From: Sisyra terminalis
Taxonomy: Eukaryota; Arthropoda; Insecta; Neuroptera; Sisyridae
Reading direction: 5' to 3'
NCBI GenBank assembly: GCA_958496175.1
Contig: OY292274.1
Span: 55,004,630 to 55,068,629, forward strand
DNA length: 64,000 bases
Shown here: piece after piece, positions 11,041 through 24,113 of the stretch
Layout: each line of letters begins with the position of its first letter
Numbering within the stretch: the stretch's first letter is position 1
Program-made: the position numbers and the translations under genes
Notes under the pieces: model-generated
What the model was told of the DNA's origin: nothing
What the model saw: only the letters and a program-made list of their open reading frames with translations
Database searches by the model: none

Positions 11041-14000
11041 TTTTAATAAACTTGCTTTAAAGTTTAATGCCGTTATTAATAAAATTGGTTACGAAACGTT
11101 AAATTTTTACATGAATGTACAAAACTATAAATTTTGTTCTGATATTTTGGTCTTTAGAATCAATAAACTCTGATGTAGAATTTTTCAGAATGTCTTAATT
11201 TTCATACTTTTTACTCCGTTAAACTGTTAACCCCTGTAGAATTAACCCCAAAGCAGAATTTTACAACACCCAAGTTACTAACCAAATTTTTTTTCAATCA
11301 ACTTCTGTTTTCTTTCTTTTTTACAAACATTTAGAGCAGTTTATCTGAACCAAATAGTATAAAATTGAAGACTTAGGTGCTTCTACTAAATTCAACTCAA
11401 GAATTGGATCGAATTAGTCCTAAGAAGAGTAAGAAACTAAAACAATTCGAATTCCCAAGAAAATCAACTGATCAAGTTGTTGAAAAACATTAACGTACTG
11501 ATACTAACATAAATCAATTGTTAAACCTTTAGCTGGGTACCTACTTTCAAAAACTATCAATTATCGGGTTAACAATTTCGAAAACGATCAAAGACTTAAC
11601 GTTAATGTATTTATTATTTGATTCGATAGAATTTTCCTTTCAAATTACTATTTCAAATTTCCAAGTAAATATGTTTCAAACAGATTAATGTCTATGAAAA
11701 TTGCATTCTCAAATCAATAAAGTATAATACTCCTAGAGAGGAATTTTTTGATAATTGATGAAAATTGTATACCAATAGATACTATGCCTCATTGATACCA
11801 TTGATGCTATTTTTTTAAAATCGTAAAAGGTCTAAAAATTTTGTTCAGGAAGGGTCAATTTTAGATTAATTAGATCCCCATATATTTAGTTATTAATTAA
11901 ATAATTTTATATAAGTAGGTTTTATATGACCATTTTACAAATATTGAATTTTACTAACAAATTAAAGCAATTTTTAAAGTAGTGATATATTAGAAGAGTA
12001 GGGGGAAATTTTAACACTATTGCCTTCACCTTAATATGCTCTTCATAGTTGTAATTATTTCTGGATTCAGGTGAAATATTTGAAAGGGATCTAAACTGTA
12101 GGAGTTAAAAGACTATCTTGGCATTGAGTTTCAAAGGATTCTCTGCACTAATTTAATCTAATAATAACTTAATATTATAAATTTATTTGAGATAAAAAAT
12201 TTCTATAAAAGTATGTATCATTACAATTGAATGTATCAATCAAAACTACCCCTCACCTAACCCAATAAGTTTGTTAACAAAAATATTCATAAATAATTGA
12301 TTACAGAAATCAATACTGGATGCAATATAAGCCAAAAACGTAAAAAAGAGAATAGATTAGTCGATATTTTTTACAAAATCAAAATTTGCCATACCATAGA
12401 CAAAACCAATGGCATTTTTATAAATCAAATAAAATTTCCCTCCAAAAAGCTGCAAACTAATATTTTCAAAAATTGAAATTATTGATATAAAACAGACAAC
12501 TTTAGTGCCATTATTCCGTTCTTATACTAACATGATACAGTGGCATTTAAATCATTTTTTGAGTACTTAAATTTTCTGGTTATTTCATAATATTCAACTC
12601 CATTGTTACTCCAATTATTAACTATCAAATATAAAACTTAGTTTCATATTTTTTCAACAAAAATAATTAACAAAAAGAGTGTACCATGGCATCCATATAG
12701 ATAGGTATATCATAAGTCTATGCATCATATTATAGTTATGGGATATAAATGGAAGATCATTTAATGAGATCTTTTGTAAATTTTAATTCGATTAATCAAA
12801 CTTTGAAATAAATATTAGGGAAATTTGAACCCAGGTTTACTGGCACACTTGTTAGTATAAATTTTTTGTTTAAAAATCAAAATGGAAATAAGAATCAAAA
12901 GTATGGGGTAATAAAGATTTATTTAGTTTTCATTGGATTATTATTATAATTCATGATTTTATATAAGTTACTGCAAAACTTTTATATTATATTAATACCC
13001 ATATCAGAGTTATCGTATTTATTGCTAGTCTGATATCCAATTATAATCATTCAACTTTTTCTTTGACTACATTTTAATGAGTTAAAAGTTTATAGTTACA
13101 ACAGTTCAGAGGGATATCCCAACGGCATTATTGTTACAAGTATATAATTGGAAACAAATCATTCTACAAAAATGCATTTATAATCGATAAAAAATCAATT
13201 TCTTTAATTAATTGCTTTCAATTATCAGTACTTTTTAAATAATAATATTTAAAGATGATCTTTTAATCAATTACTTTTTGAATTATACCTACACTCTAAT
13301 GTCAATTTACTAAAGAGCTTTTAAATCAAAAATAAAGTATTAGATAATATGAAAATCAATATTGAAGCTTTGAGGGTTTTTTTTTCCAGTAATGAATTTG
13401 AATGTGAAAGTCTGGTTTTACTTGAAAGCTCTATTTAGAACCAGGGGTTGCCAAAAATAGTCTCGGATCGAATCCAAAATGTACACCCCTGCAATATTCA
13501 CAAACTCGTATAGCTCTGCAAGTTGGAATATACAGAGGGGTCCGCCCACAACGCTAACGTTTCTATGACAACGTAACAACGTGTTATTAGGTATCCTTTG
13601 GAAAGCACAAATAGAACATAGACGGGACTAAGCACTATTTAACGACTCCAGAATAAGGACAGAAGACGAAACAGAGAAAATAACCTCATTCAATCAACTC
13701 ACCCCATCTTTCTTTAAACATTTACGTCTAGCAAATTATATAAAAGCTTCTATCTCTATCTTTGTTCATCAACTTTTTTGGATGTCGCAAATTATTGGAG
13801 AGCTTTTAGTCAAAATAATTAATTATTAATTAGCTCGATTATACTTTTAGCATATATGCAGTTAGAATATAATAATAAACGACAAAAAAAAATATTTTAA
13901 TTATTCTTAAGCTAGTGAATAGCAACTAAATTTCTAGCGACTACTTAATAAAATGTTGGTCTACAGACATGAAAGGTATAGAAAATTCCGTTAAACCTCA

Positions 14001-15449
14001 AATAACAGTCCGAATAGCTAAGTCTATTCTCCAAACTCTGTCTATGCATTCATCGTCTAACGCTTTATACATGAAGAGCATTGAAAGCAATGAAATATTT
14101 TCGTTTGATAGAATTTCCAAAAGAATTTTCCCATATTTTTCTTTCGGGATTCTCCTTTTTTTCCCTCAATTTTTTTCTTGTTTTTTTTTTGAGGAATAAG
14201 AATTTATAATTTTTTATATTTCTTAAAAAAAAATAATCCGCAAAGGTGGAAATAGCAATTAGAAAAACCAAAATTTTCATAGAGATTTCATCTAAATAAA
14301 TAATTTGAGCATCCAACACATTTCATTCTATATATCAGTATTAGGGGAAGGCTGGCGCCTTCCCCACCTTCCAAATGTCTTACAGCCGAGAGTAATGTCC
14401 AATCGGCCAGACAAAAACATGAACATGCGCGCGCCTCGCGTGCATGTCGTGCACGGTAACGATTTCGTATGGGCGACTGTACATAAAGCCATTTCAATGC
14501 ATCGCCGTCTCTGATCTCGCTTGCGATTCAAAACAAAACACATAGCACAGGTAACTAGATCGTTTGACAGTTGTCACGTGTAGCCGATCTCAATTTAACC
14601 TCCAAAATGTCAATTTGTCATAATTGCCATGTATGACATTTACTTAATACGATCCAAATGACCCAAAACTTTCAAAATTTCAAAAAAAGCCCACCATTTA
14701 CTAAATGGAAAAAGCCTAACTGTAATATAATGCTATGATTTTGATAGGCAAAATGATCAGAGGAACTCATAAGAAAATCGCTTTTCTTAAATGAAAACTT
14801 TGTATAAACTACTTATTAATATCATGCAGTATAAAATATGTCCAAAATATTTGAATTTAGAATAATTTTTTTTTCCGTTAAGTCATTAAAGTTTAGACTA
14901 CCTACCGAAATGCTATCGAAAAAAGGGAGCTATAATGAAGCTATATTGTTCCATACTATTTCAGGCTTGCCTTTATTTTTATTTTTTTTTTTTTTTTTTG
15001 ATTTATTTCAACAATAAATTGTTTAGAGAAAACCAACTTTTAGGTGGCTGTAGGGTTTAATTACTAAATGGTTTTAAAATAAGAAGATATTTAGTAAAGA
15101 AAAAATATAATTTCATATCATTTTAAGACTTTGGGTTTGTAATGTTTGTATGTGACACCTATTGCTATAGAAGTATAGTAACATTAGCATGGAATTAAGA
15201 TTATTTCTTTGACAAAGTTATAAACTTAAAGAATCTAAGGGGAATTTATATTGTGGCTAGAAAGTATTGAAATGAATTAACAATCCCTTACCTGATTTTC
15301 AAACCACATTGTTAGTATACTCCAGGCGGGAAAAACATTGTCGCATATCTTTTCAACATGATATTTTTTTTATTTTTTCCGTATCACCAAATGAAAATAT
15401 AAATAAAAATATATAAAACAAAATTTTTTCGAACAAACGTCACACACAA
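11041..15449. other. Gene-free AT-rich stretch with small GC-richer patches
   Basis: No supported gene. Patches at 13440-13650 (beginning with an hAT-like CAGGGGTTGCCAA but with no visible opposite end) and 14340-14620 are less AT-rich. Open frames at 13969-14543 overlap each other on both strands and look like composition artefacts. Confidence 0.45.
14342..14363. other. Strong GC hairpin
   Basis: GGGGAAGGC and GCCTTCCCC are perfectly complementary 9-bp arms around a 4-base loop, unusual in this AT-rich setting. It could be a structural element in a transcript or a remnant of a mobile element end. No function can be assigned. Confidence 0.5.
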
Positions 15450-17340
15450 TTTTCGTTTTTAAAAACCGCACGTTATATTTTATATCGAGCACACAATTGA
15501 ACGTTTCGACTCTAGTCGCGTTTACCACGCTCTGTAGATGTATTCTACATCAAGCTGTACATTCCTATCACAGAAACCGGTCGTGCTCAGCTGTTAACAT
15601 ATTTCAGTACTAAAAACAAGTCGAAAACTTTCGTACTCTCTCAATACGATGAAAACTACGTATAGCTATCTCTTATATAAGTGTGGTACATAAAGTCGGT
15701 CATCTCATCTATAATTTTACTGGTGTGTTCGTTTTGTGTCGGTGAGGCTCGAGTAAGATCGGCCCACCTGCATTTCACATTTTATTCCTTGGCTATCTAC
15801 AATATCCAGTAGAATATTCTGTTGTCGGAATTCAATTCTCGACCTTATAGCATCAGAAAATAAAGTTTTAAATCGCTTGTTTCGTCAAGTAGAAACTTGG
15901 TACATGTTGAATATAACATTGCTGTCAGAATGGTTGTTCGCCGAAGCAGAGAGGTTAGATCGGCTGCTATAAATGAACGGACGTAGAACGTTATAAAATT
16001 CTAAATGCTTTTCTAGTGCATTCAGCCGTTCCAGTTGGTACAACTGAATTTTCAATATTCGCGCCAGATTTCAAATAAAAAACTTTACAACAAATTCCAT
16101 TTGGAAAAAAACTTTCAAAATTTTAACCTTTAAAATACGTCATATTCTAAAAATATTCTCAAAACAAAAAAAAAACACGAATATTTTAAAATTGCCCAGT
16201 CGCCTAAAGTCTGCAAAGCATACAAGGTTGAATCGAAATATAGAATGTTGAAAATCAATATAGTTTCACCTAAAACAATTAGGAGTTGACAAAAAAAAAT
16301 CTAATGAACCTATTGATAATCATTCAAATATTTGGATTTTTATTCGATTTTATTTTTAATTTTGAAAAAAGGAAAATATAAAAACGGACAGTTGTTATGC
16401 AGAGAGAAATATAAATTCAGAACGTAGAAAAATAACGCTATCTCAGTTTAGTCAGCATAAAAAACTTGTCATGTCATCTCTTTTTCGCACACGTTTTCTC
16501 TCCTCGTCGGTGCTCAAACATTGAACAATCCGAACGCCGGCTGACAGAACAGCCATTACGGATAAAATCGATTGATGGCACACAAAAAACAAAGAGCACA
16601 AGCTTCATTTGGGTAATGATGTATTTTTGCTGTTTCGCTCTAATCGTTTATTTGTGGAATATAATAAATGATCGCGTAGGTTTGGATATTACAACATAAC
16701 ATTCAGCATTTATAGAGGATAAGGAGAGCGATGGCTATTAGAGAGTTGTGCGCTAATACGGCTCTCTTTCTAGCAAGGTTATAATTTATAATGAGCATGT
16801 GTGGGTTAGTTCGGTCGGCTCCAGTCTACGTTGCCAGCTTACCCCACTATAATAAGTTTCTTTTTTGTGCCGTCTCGCTTTAACTTGGGTGTTGTATGGA
16901 ATTTGTCTTTGTCATACTGAGACCCTGACGTCAGTTGTTGGTACCGTAAGCGTAACCCTTGTGCCTATTTCTCGTCTCCAACCGTCCAAACGTATCGTCA
17001 CTATGAAACATTGCGACACAAAGATTATATTGCCCATGAATGTGAAGAGCGACTATAAAATTACGTCGTATATATCTAGCGAAATAGAAAGGACGTTTAG
17101 GACGCAAGTTGGGTTTTCAATTCGTGTCGTTTCCTTCTCACACATGCTTGACGGTATTTCTCTGTCTTCGTTTATCGATACTTCATCTCGATATTATTGG
17201 GCACAAAGCAGTCTTCAGATCGTCGTGTATTTGTGAAAACATCGTTGGTATCGAACTTATGTACCTTAGGTGGCTTTTAGGAGGCGACATTCGGAAGTTT
17301 CCTCAAAGCTCGCCACAATCATACTGAAAATGTATATTCG
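15450..17340. promoter_or_regulatory. GC-richer island, candidate promoter or 5' exon region
   Basis: For nearly 2 kb the sequence is visibly less AT-rich and contains many CpG words, unlike its flanks. It includes a TATA-Inr pair (listed separately) and an exact insect initiator match TCAGTT near 16443. Several open frames occur (16466-16699, 16865-17236), but none resembles a known protein and the longest lacks an ATG at its proposed start. A promoter with a long untranslated leader, an enhancer, or a non-coding RNA gene are all possible. Confidence 0.35.
15674..15705 (+). promoter_or_regulatory. Candidate TATA-initiator core promoter
   Basis: TATATAAG at 15674-15681 is followed, about 28 bases after its first T, by TCATCT, a 5-of-6 match to the insect initiator with the A at 15702. 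The sequence downstream is GC-richer and leader-like. Spacing and motifs fit a core promoter on the + strand, but no downstream coding exon is recognised. Confidence 0.3.
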
Positions 17341-18090
17341 TAAAGTCGTTTTATGTTCACAACTGAACAAATACGACTGAAGACTCATTTTGATGTGAGG
17401 CTTTTCTCTCAAATTTCTCACTGCAACATCAAATCTGTCTTCTATCTCACATATGCGCTTGAGTTTACTTTTCAATTGTTTAGTTTGACCGCCTAAAATT
17501 CAAATTGACATCAATGTTCTAGCTAACAATGTATCGCTCTTCAATATTTTCACCATTCTCAAAGAATGCCGAGTAGCGTTCTCAATCTTATACCTACATA
17601 AGTATAATATAATATACAAATGATAGTTACACTTTTTCTTATAACTTTTTATTAATAACTAGCCGATACCCGCGACTTCATCAGTATAACATTACAATAC
17701 ATGTTATTGATTAATGTAACTAACTTTCGAAAAAAAAATATCTTAATTATTTCAATTTTCCTTCCTTAAATAAAAATAACGTCCATATCTCAAAAATACC
17801 TTTTTAACTTCTCTAAAAACGTCTACTTTTATATCTAGAACTACCTCATACACCTTTAATTAAACAGAAAAAAGATAATATTTGCAGAAATAATTATAGT
17901 GAAACAAATACAGGAAACAAACGTTAATAAATTTCCAATAAAAATTTCATTTTTATACCGACCTCTTTCTTACTAATTTTACTAAAATTGAAAAAATCTA
18001 AATTCCCAAAACAAAAACCGAAATATGCTAGAAGAGATTTTCATGCCCATTTTACAAATTTTGAATCCGAATAAATACGAATATGCTATA
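17341..18090. other. Gene-free stretch with a dispersed-repeat start near 17662
   Basis: ACTAGCCGATACCCGCGACT at about 17660 resembles the start of a dispersed insect repeat type ('actagc..acccgcgactt'). A related CACCCGCGACTTCATAT occurs at about 36858. The rest is AT-rich without genes. Confidence 0.35.
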
Positions 18091-18682
18091 CAGTAATACC
18101 TCGCTTAACGTTACCTCTGTTAACGATACTTTGCTATAACGTCATAGCCAGGAGACAGTAATTTCTGTGTTTACGTTATACGTTGAAGTTTTAGCCATAA
18201 AGGTATCTATATATACGATAGATATTTTACCCGAAAATGATTCAGAATTTGCGCGAAGTTACGCTGTAAAAAGAAATGTATGAAATACTTTAACATTGTA
18301 TAATGAGCTATTACGAGAAAAGAGAAATTCATTTTTGTCGAAAAAATAAAAACGGCATAAATTGTCAGCTTATTTAGATTTATTTAACCACTAATTTTTT
18401 AATACATACATGAATACTAATGTTAAACTTTAAATTTTGTCATGAAAAGCTACTAATACTAACTACTAATTAAAATATAAAAAATCAAACAATGATTTTT
18501 TTCAATTTAGTAACTTATCCTTATACATCGCATATCTATATTTCTTCTTCCGTTAACCTTTATTATTATAATATTAATTTTAATATTATTTTATTATTAT
18601 TGTATTATATATTACAAACTATGATTCGGTTGACGTAAGGTTCAAAAGAAACATATCCCTAATGTTAAATGAGATATTACTG
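18091..18682. mobile_element. Pogo-like non-autonomous element, TA target duplication
   Basis: The left end CAGTAATACCTCGCTTAACG is matched, inverted, by the right end (read inward CAGTAATATCTCATTTAACA), identical at 19 of the first 23 positions. TA flanks both sides (18089-18090, 18683-18684). The ends are related in form to the element at 6774-6994 but differ in sequence, so this is a second pogo-like family. The 592-bp body has no long reading frame. Confidence 0.75.
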
Positions 18683-19241
18683 TACTACAAATTGTAAATA
18701 TCGGATAAATAGTAAATTAAATATAATATTTGTCAAATAGAAAATACAATAGGCATTATCTGCAGGTATGTATTTGGCTCAGTTTGAGCTGCAGTAGCAT
18801 AGGACTTCCTGAATTAAGCAGATATATTGATTAGAAAATTCAAAATTCGGCATTAGAAACTTTTCGAAATTTGTTCACCTGTACGCAATAATTACAAACT
18901 TAAAAACGAAAAATTAATCTACTGTTAAGCATATAAAAACCATTTTAAGAAATTGTATTATAAGATACCATATAAAAGATGTTTTCATAATATTAAGTAT
19001 GACTTATTATTTCATTGAAATAGTAGAGGCATCTGCTGACAAATCGCTCATTAGAGCTTCAATGAACTACAAACAATATATTGATATATTGATAAGAGGC
19101 AAAAACAACAAACAAAAATTTAATTTAATTTCTTCGCTGACTTTGAAGTTAAACTGTTAAAATAATATATAAAATATACTGTGGTCTTATTTATGTAACA
19201 TAATTTACAAAAGTAAGCTACAAACATAAATTTGAACCAAA

Positions 19242-19279
19242 GCTCAAACGTATTTCGATTGCCAAGCAATCTTCCTCAG
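19242..19279 (-). other. Hammerhead-like core motif, degenerate
   Basis: On the - strand, CTGAGGA is followed by a hairpin with arms GATTGC and GCAATC and then GAAA. This is the order CUGANGA, stem II, GAAA of the hammerhead ribozyme core, with G in place of the usual U in CUGAUGA. Such motifs are known in Penelope-like retroelements and retrozymes. No complete stems I and III or cleavage site are evident, so catalysis is unlikely. Confidence 0.35.
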
Positions 19280-20765
19280 AGATCATCAAGTAGTATTAGA
19301 TCGCTTCGTAACTGCTATGTAACTCATTACAATAAACATACTTATAGTTAATTTTTGGAAATTATATTACATAAATAAAACTACTATATATTTTACATAT
19401 TGTTTAATTAAACAGACAAATAAATATTTTAGATGATAGAGGGAAATCAATCAATTCATGTTTTTATTTATCCGGTAAATAATCAAATGGTTAGTTCTCT
19501 TTGATGTTTTCATACACGAATTCTACTACACTTAATTAATTGTATAACAGATGATTTTAGAAAAATATTTGAAAATCAGAAGCTAAAATCGGATAAGAAA
19601 CAAAATTCAAAAGTAATGCTAGATAGTGCAAGATATTTAAAATGTATTAGTGCTTATGTAATAGAAATTACAATAAAGATAAGGCTCTTAAGTTATCCAA
19701 CGTTCTTTGATAAAAAAGTACTGCAAGAATTCAAAATTTAGTACAGAATTGACAAAAAGAAGAAAGTTAAGGAATATAGAAATAATGAGACCAAGAAGAT
19801 TGGAAAGACTTCAAACATGAATAGTTACTGTATAGTTACTGAATTCAATTGGGAATTGCAGTGTTATATAATGATTGGACCAAATACAAACCTTTCATTG
19901 TCATCGATTATCAATTAATAACTGACGTAACGAAAGTTCATGCGAATTTTATTGTTGCCAATCGCACAACAGTCGTCTAAGCACATTTTAAATTTAAAAA
20001 TATGATGCGACACGTTGAAGAATTGTCTCTACTGTGGTTTATAACGCTGACTACGCATTATGGAAAGTGCATTGAATACTTGCACGTTTAATTAAAACTT
20101 TACTGTACTTAATTTTACTCAGACAAACTCTGCTTTAACTGTATACGTATATGAATTGTTAGATTACAATAATTTAATCAAACCATTTTTTTTAACTTGG
20201 TATTAGACCACTAGCAATTATCCTGCTCGTTAATAAATTTAGTACAACTCTGAGTCTTTACTCCTAAATATTTACAACAGAATTTATGAATTGAAGAAAT
20301 CATTTTTAATAGTAAAGCAATTGCTAATGGGTATTACATAAAAATTTCTTGAAGCATAATTAATAATACAGCGTTCTTCATTTGTTACCTCTACTGAGGG
20401 CAACTGAATTCTGCTCTTAGGTTGTTTTAGATATTAATATTATATTTTTAATTCGTTTAGGTAATTTGTTTCTTAAATATTTGCCAATTTATATATAAGC
20501 CATATATATATGCCAAATATATGCCAATAGGTGCCAATTTATTTTAACTTTATACTTTCGTCCTAAAGAAACGAAAGTTCTTATTGTTACAATCGTACTC
20601 CCTTTCGGCATCCCCATTTTAAAATAATTAGTAACCTTTAAAAATAATTTCGATAAGTTATACGAATATTATATTAAAGTTCATCAATTTCACGAAATTT
20701 AAGTAATTGAAATCATAATTGATCACTCAAACAAATTGAAGGGAATCTCTTTTCAATAGAAGCAC

Positions 20766-20795
20766 CTGAAGAAGTCGAAATTTTCGATCAAATGT
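20766..20795 (+). other. Hammerhead-like motif, degenerate
   Basis: CTGAAGA is followed by complementary arms TCGAAA and TTTTCGA and then CAAATG in place of GAAACG. It sits just upstream of the LINE-derived tandem block at 20801. Resemblance to the motifs at 19242-19279 and 38808-38850 suggests relics of one class of retroelement. Confidence 0.25.
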
Positions 20796-20800
20796 TGTTA

Positions 20801-21206
20801 TATATTCAGTGTTTTTAATTGTTCTGTGTTTTTTTTTTTATTAGGCTGGGTTTTCCAGATTAAGGCAAATTGAGCCCCAACACTGCAGTCTCAAGGCTTA
20901 TTGTGTTTCTTGAGTCCCTAAGTAACCTAATTAAGACCAAGTAACTGGATAAACTTTAGCAACCGACTCAATAGGTGCTTTCCAACTATTTCAATTCCAG
21001 GGATATATTCAGTGTTTTTAATTGTTCTGTGCTTTTTTTTTAATTAAGCTGGGTTTTCCAGATTAAGGCAAATTGAGCCCCAACACTGCAGTCTCAAGGC
21101 TTATTGTGTTTCTTGGGTCCCTAATTCACCTAGTTAAGACCAAGTAACTGGATAAACTTTAGCAACCGACTCAATAGATGCTTTCCAACTATTTCGATTC
21201 CAGGGA
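20801..21206 (-). repeat. 203-bp tandem duplication of a retroelement 3' end
   Basis: Two near-identical units start with TATATTCAGTGTTTTTAATT at 20801 and 21004. On the - strand each carries an A-rich run after AACCCAGC(C/T)TAATT, typical of a poly-A-type retroelement tail. Adjacent - strand sequence encodes LINE-like protein (21207-21580), so this is probably a duplicated 3' untranslated region. Differences between copies are scattered substitutions. Confidence 0.7.
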
Positions 21207-21580
21207 TTGATATCCCCAGTTTTCATGTCTCCATTTATTCAGAACATGGGAAGTGGTTTCATTTTTTGCCTGCCAAATCTTCATTTTGGATCACCCACAT
21301 ATAATCCCATTTTAAGCAGATGCTTTCTCATTCCGCAGTAGCCGATTAGTAGGCCTGTCTGAGCTGTTTTCTGGTAACATTAAGTATTGTAATAGTTAGT
21401 TTCTGGGATGGTTCTCCCATCATCCTTTTACTATGCTTTGGTTTTCCTCCATATTGTGTTATGATTTTTATAAACCCATTCTTTAATGGTACCTGTTCAG
21501 AACTCAATTGTTTCATCGTTCTCCTCCTGGTGAACTCTTTATAAATACTGAATTTCCCAGAAATATATACATACATGTTT
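21207..21580 (-). pseudogene. Decayed non-LTR retrotransposon fragment (jockey-like C-terminal region)
   Basis: The - strand translates, across frameshifts and stops, to a segment with KQLRQA, then TGLLIGYCGMRKHLLKMGL and GDPK followed by an in-frame stop where a Cys would fit. The order 'TG..(G/H)C..RKHL.KMG...DP.C' is the familiar end of the RNase H / zinc-knuckle region of jockey-type LINEs. Frameshifts and stops show it is dead. Its 3' side is the tandem block at 20801-21206. Assignment to the jockey group is from motif memory only; no reverse transcriptase domain is present here. Confidence 0.5.
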
Positions 21581-21599
21581 TTTTTATAGTTATATAGTT

Positions 21600-24105
21600 T
21601 TTTAATTTTTCACTAACTCAATTTTAATAAAATTGTTTAGTAACCAAAGCCAAATATGAATAAATGAAGCCAAATTCTGAATAAGACTTGATACAAACAT
21701 TGGTTTTCAGAAACATTCATTAACTGATAATTTATGTGGTACTTTCATAAATTTTTGTTTTTCTTTCATTTCAATATCTTAACTAAACAGTACAGTATTA
21801 TATTGTACAGTCATCGTTATAGTTAAGGGAGGCAATAGTCAAGGGCGCAACCCTCAAGGGGTCACAAAAATACAAATCATTTCAGAGTCAATCATGCTTC
21901 TACGACACTTGGTATGGTTTTGTCTTAATTAAGTATTTGCTAATTAAATTTTATAACTAAAGTTTATCTCCACAACAATTACACGGTACTTATTTTTATT
22001 ATAATAAATCAAAGGTGAAAATATGTTACTTTTCAATGTTCACCCTTTTCGGGTGTAAGATTAACACTTTAACTTGATATTCTAAATCATTATAGAGTAT
22101 ATTTAAAGAGTTTTTAAACTGAAAAAAATAGTATTATTTATTTTTAGTAGGATAGTGGACTTATACTTGTGGACTTTCGGTCCTTTATTTGACCTTAGTA
22201 TATGGATTTACATCCTTTAAGTCCACTATCCTACTAAAAATAAATAATATTATGTAAATTATGGACACAACCAATTTATCGATAAAAAATTAGTTTTGAG
22301 TTCTTTTAGTTTTTCTAAATATCTTTGCTTAAAGTTAGTGAAAATATCTGAAGAATTAAACAGTATTATCATATAAAAGCAATACTAATAAATAGTAATA
22401 GCTATAGTTTGGTTGATATCTTTGTAATGGGGTAATAAATTATTCATCTCAACATGTGATAGTAGTAACTTTAGTTTTGATTAGAAGTTTCCATAGTTTA
22501 ATATTTTAATTATAATGTTTTTCTTTGCAAATTATTTCTTTTGTATTTTTCGAAATGTGCTCTAGCTTAATAATATTTTGAAGATAATTTGAAAAAAAAA
22601 ATCAAAAATAAAAAACATGTGCGGTGTCCGATGAAATGCGCAGTAGAACGGAGGGTTATTATTATAAGTTAGCTTAAAATAAACAAGTTATTTTAGCGAA
22701 TCAGCGCAAATAGAATTTGAAAATTCAAATGTAATAATGTTTGGCGCGCAGTATGGGAGTAGAAGTCGCCGCCAGAATTATCACGGCATATAGAATAAGA
22801 CCTTGCCTGCTCAAATACAATCAACAAACCAGCCATGGTTATTCAACAATATTCAAGGATATATGTATATATATGTGTACAGTTTGTTGTTCAATAAATG
22901 TCCGCTACGATAAGGTTATAGCTACGCTATATACGAGCCACGCGTTATAATCGCATGGTAACATTACTGTCTTGCCACTCGCTTCAATATAATATAATAA
23001 TATGTAGGTTGCAAGAATGGAACACAGACGCAATAAGCAGTTATTTTTCGTTCCATTCTGCGCCTCAAAAATTTCTTTCCAAATCTCCTCAATTTTGAAC
23101 AATGAATTGTTGTTTTCATATGAAAATTTAAATTTCCGTGACGAGTTCTTGCCTCCTTTGATTGGACATGACAGTCGGTATATTATAGTACAACGAATTT
23201 CTGATAAGGTTTCGTCATTTTTTTTTTCAAAAGTAAACTTTACATTATTATTTCTCTGTCCACATATATTTTTTAAATGTAAAAATCGAAACAACTCTAC
23301 ATACCACAAAAATGATCAATATAGGAGTCGAACGCGTAGATGGAAAACTGAAGCATTTGAAATAAAATATTTATACATTTATAATATATTCATCTTGGGA
23401 AATGAACTCTAAGTGAAAAATAATTTATAAGTTGTAATAGTTCTATAATTTTTAAACAAGAGAAAATCATAAAATTCAAGTTAACTAAATGAATTTAAAC
23501 ATTTGAATTTATCAAGCATTTATCTGCGCATGGCTGATATCAACCACAGACGACGCACTAACAACACATATCTGCTTGGAATATTTTTTGATATCTACAG
23601 AATTCTATAAACCAACGACGCAAATATAATTTTCTTATAATTTTACTCATGTTGAAATATTAAAACTATAAAATTTACTTTCCAGTTACAAATGATCAAA
23701 AAATAATTATTATTTAATAATAATTCATGATAATACAATTAAATAATTATAACAAATCTTTTCAAAGAAAACTTTTCGCATTACTATTCGAAATACCTTT
23801 TATTAGTTTTATACTTTTAAATTTTTATACAAATTTTATGAATAAAAACGATTTTGATTTATATTTTCGATAATTGATTTTCAAACGTCCAGCCATATAA
23901 GTTGATTAAAATAAGATAAGAATTTTTCGTTTAAAAAAATCATTTGGAAAAAAATATATGAATATAACTTATCGAGTCGATTAACATATAAATGAACATA
24001 GCGACATTAAACAAAGAATAATTATTTTATCCACCATTTGTAGCAAAAAATATAAGTAATATAAGTATAGAATATAAAAGTATGGAATATAGAATATAAA
24101 AATAG
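21600..24105. other. Gene-free stretch with a small GC-richer island
   Basis: AT-rich, no supported genes. About 22610-22980 is less AT-rich with CpG words (near 22740-22760). Open frames at 22741-23412 overlap on both strands and resemble no known family. Confidence 0.4.
22132..22249. mobile_element. Small foldback MITE with perfect 32-bp arms
   Basis: The left arm 22132-22163, containing TAGTAGGATAGTGGACTTA, is perfectly inverted at 22218-22249. The arms are separated by only 54 bases that include GGACTTTCGGTCC, a further short palindrome. Perfect 32-bp arms imply recent origin or gene conversion. No clear target duplication. Confidence 0.75.
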
Positions 24106-24113
24106 AATATATG

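Larger units (their letters stand above)
18685..20800. other. Gene-free AT-rich stretch
   Basis: No supported genes. Two CTGANGA-hairpin motifs near 19242-19279 and 20766-20795 are listed separately. Confidence 0.45.

Noticed and set aside
13440..13650. hAT-like start CAGGGGTTGCCAA
   Set aside because: No inverted partner end or target duplication could be found nearby.
16865..17236. 123-residue open frame in the GC-richer island
   Set aside because: No ATG at its proposed start, no recognisable domain, and an overlapping frame of similar length in another phase. A lower stop frequency is expected where AT content drops.
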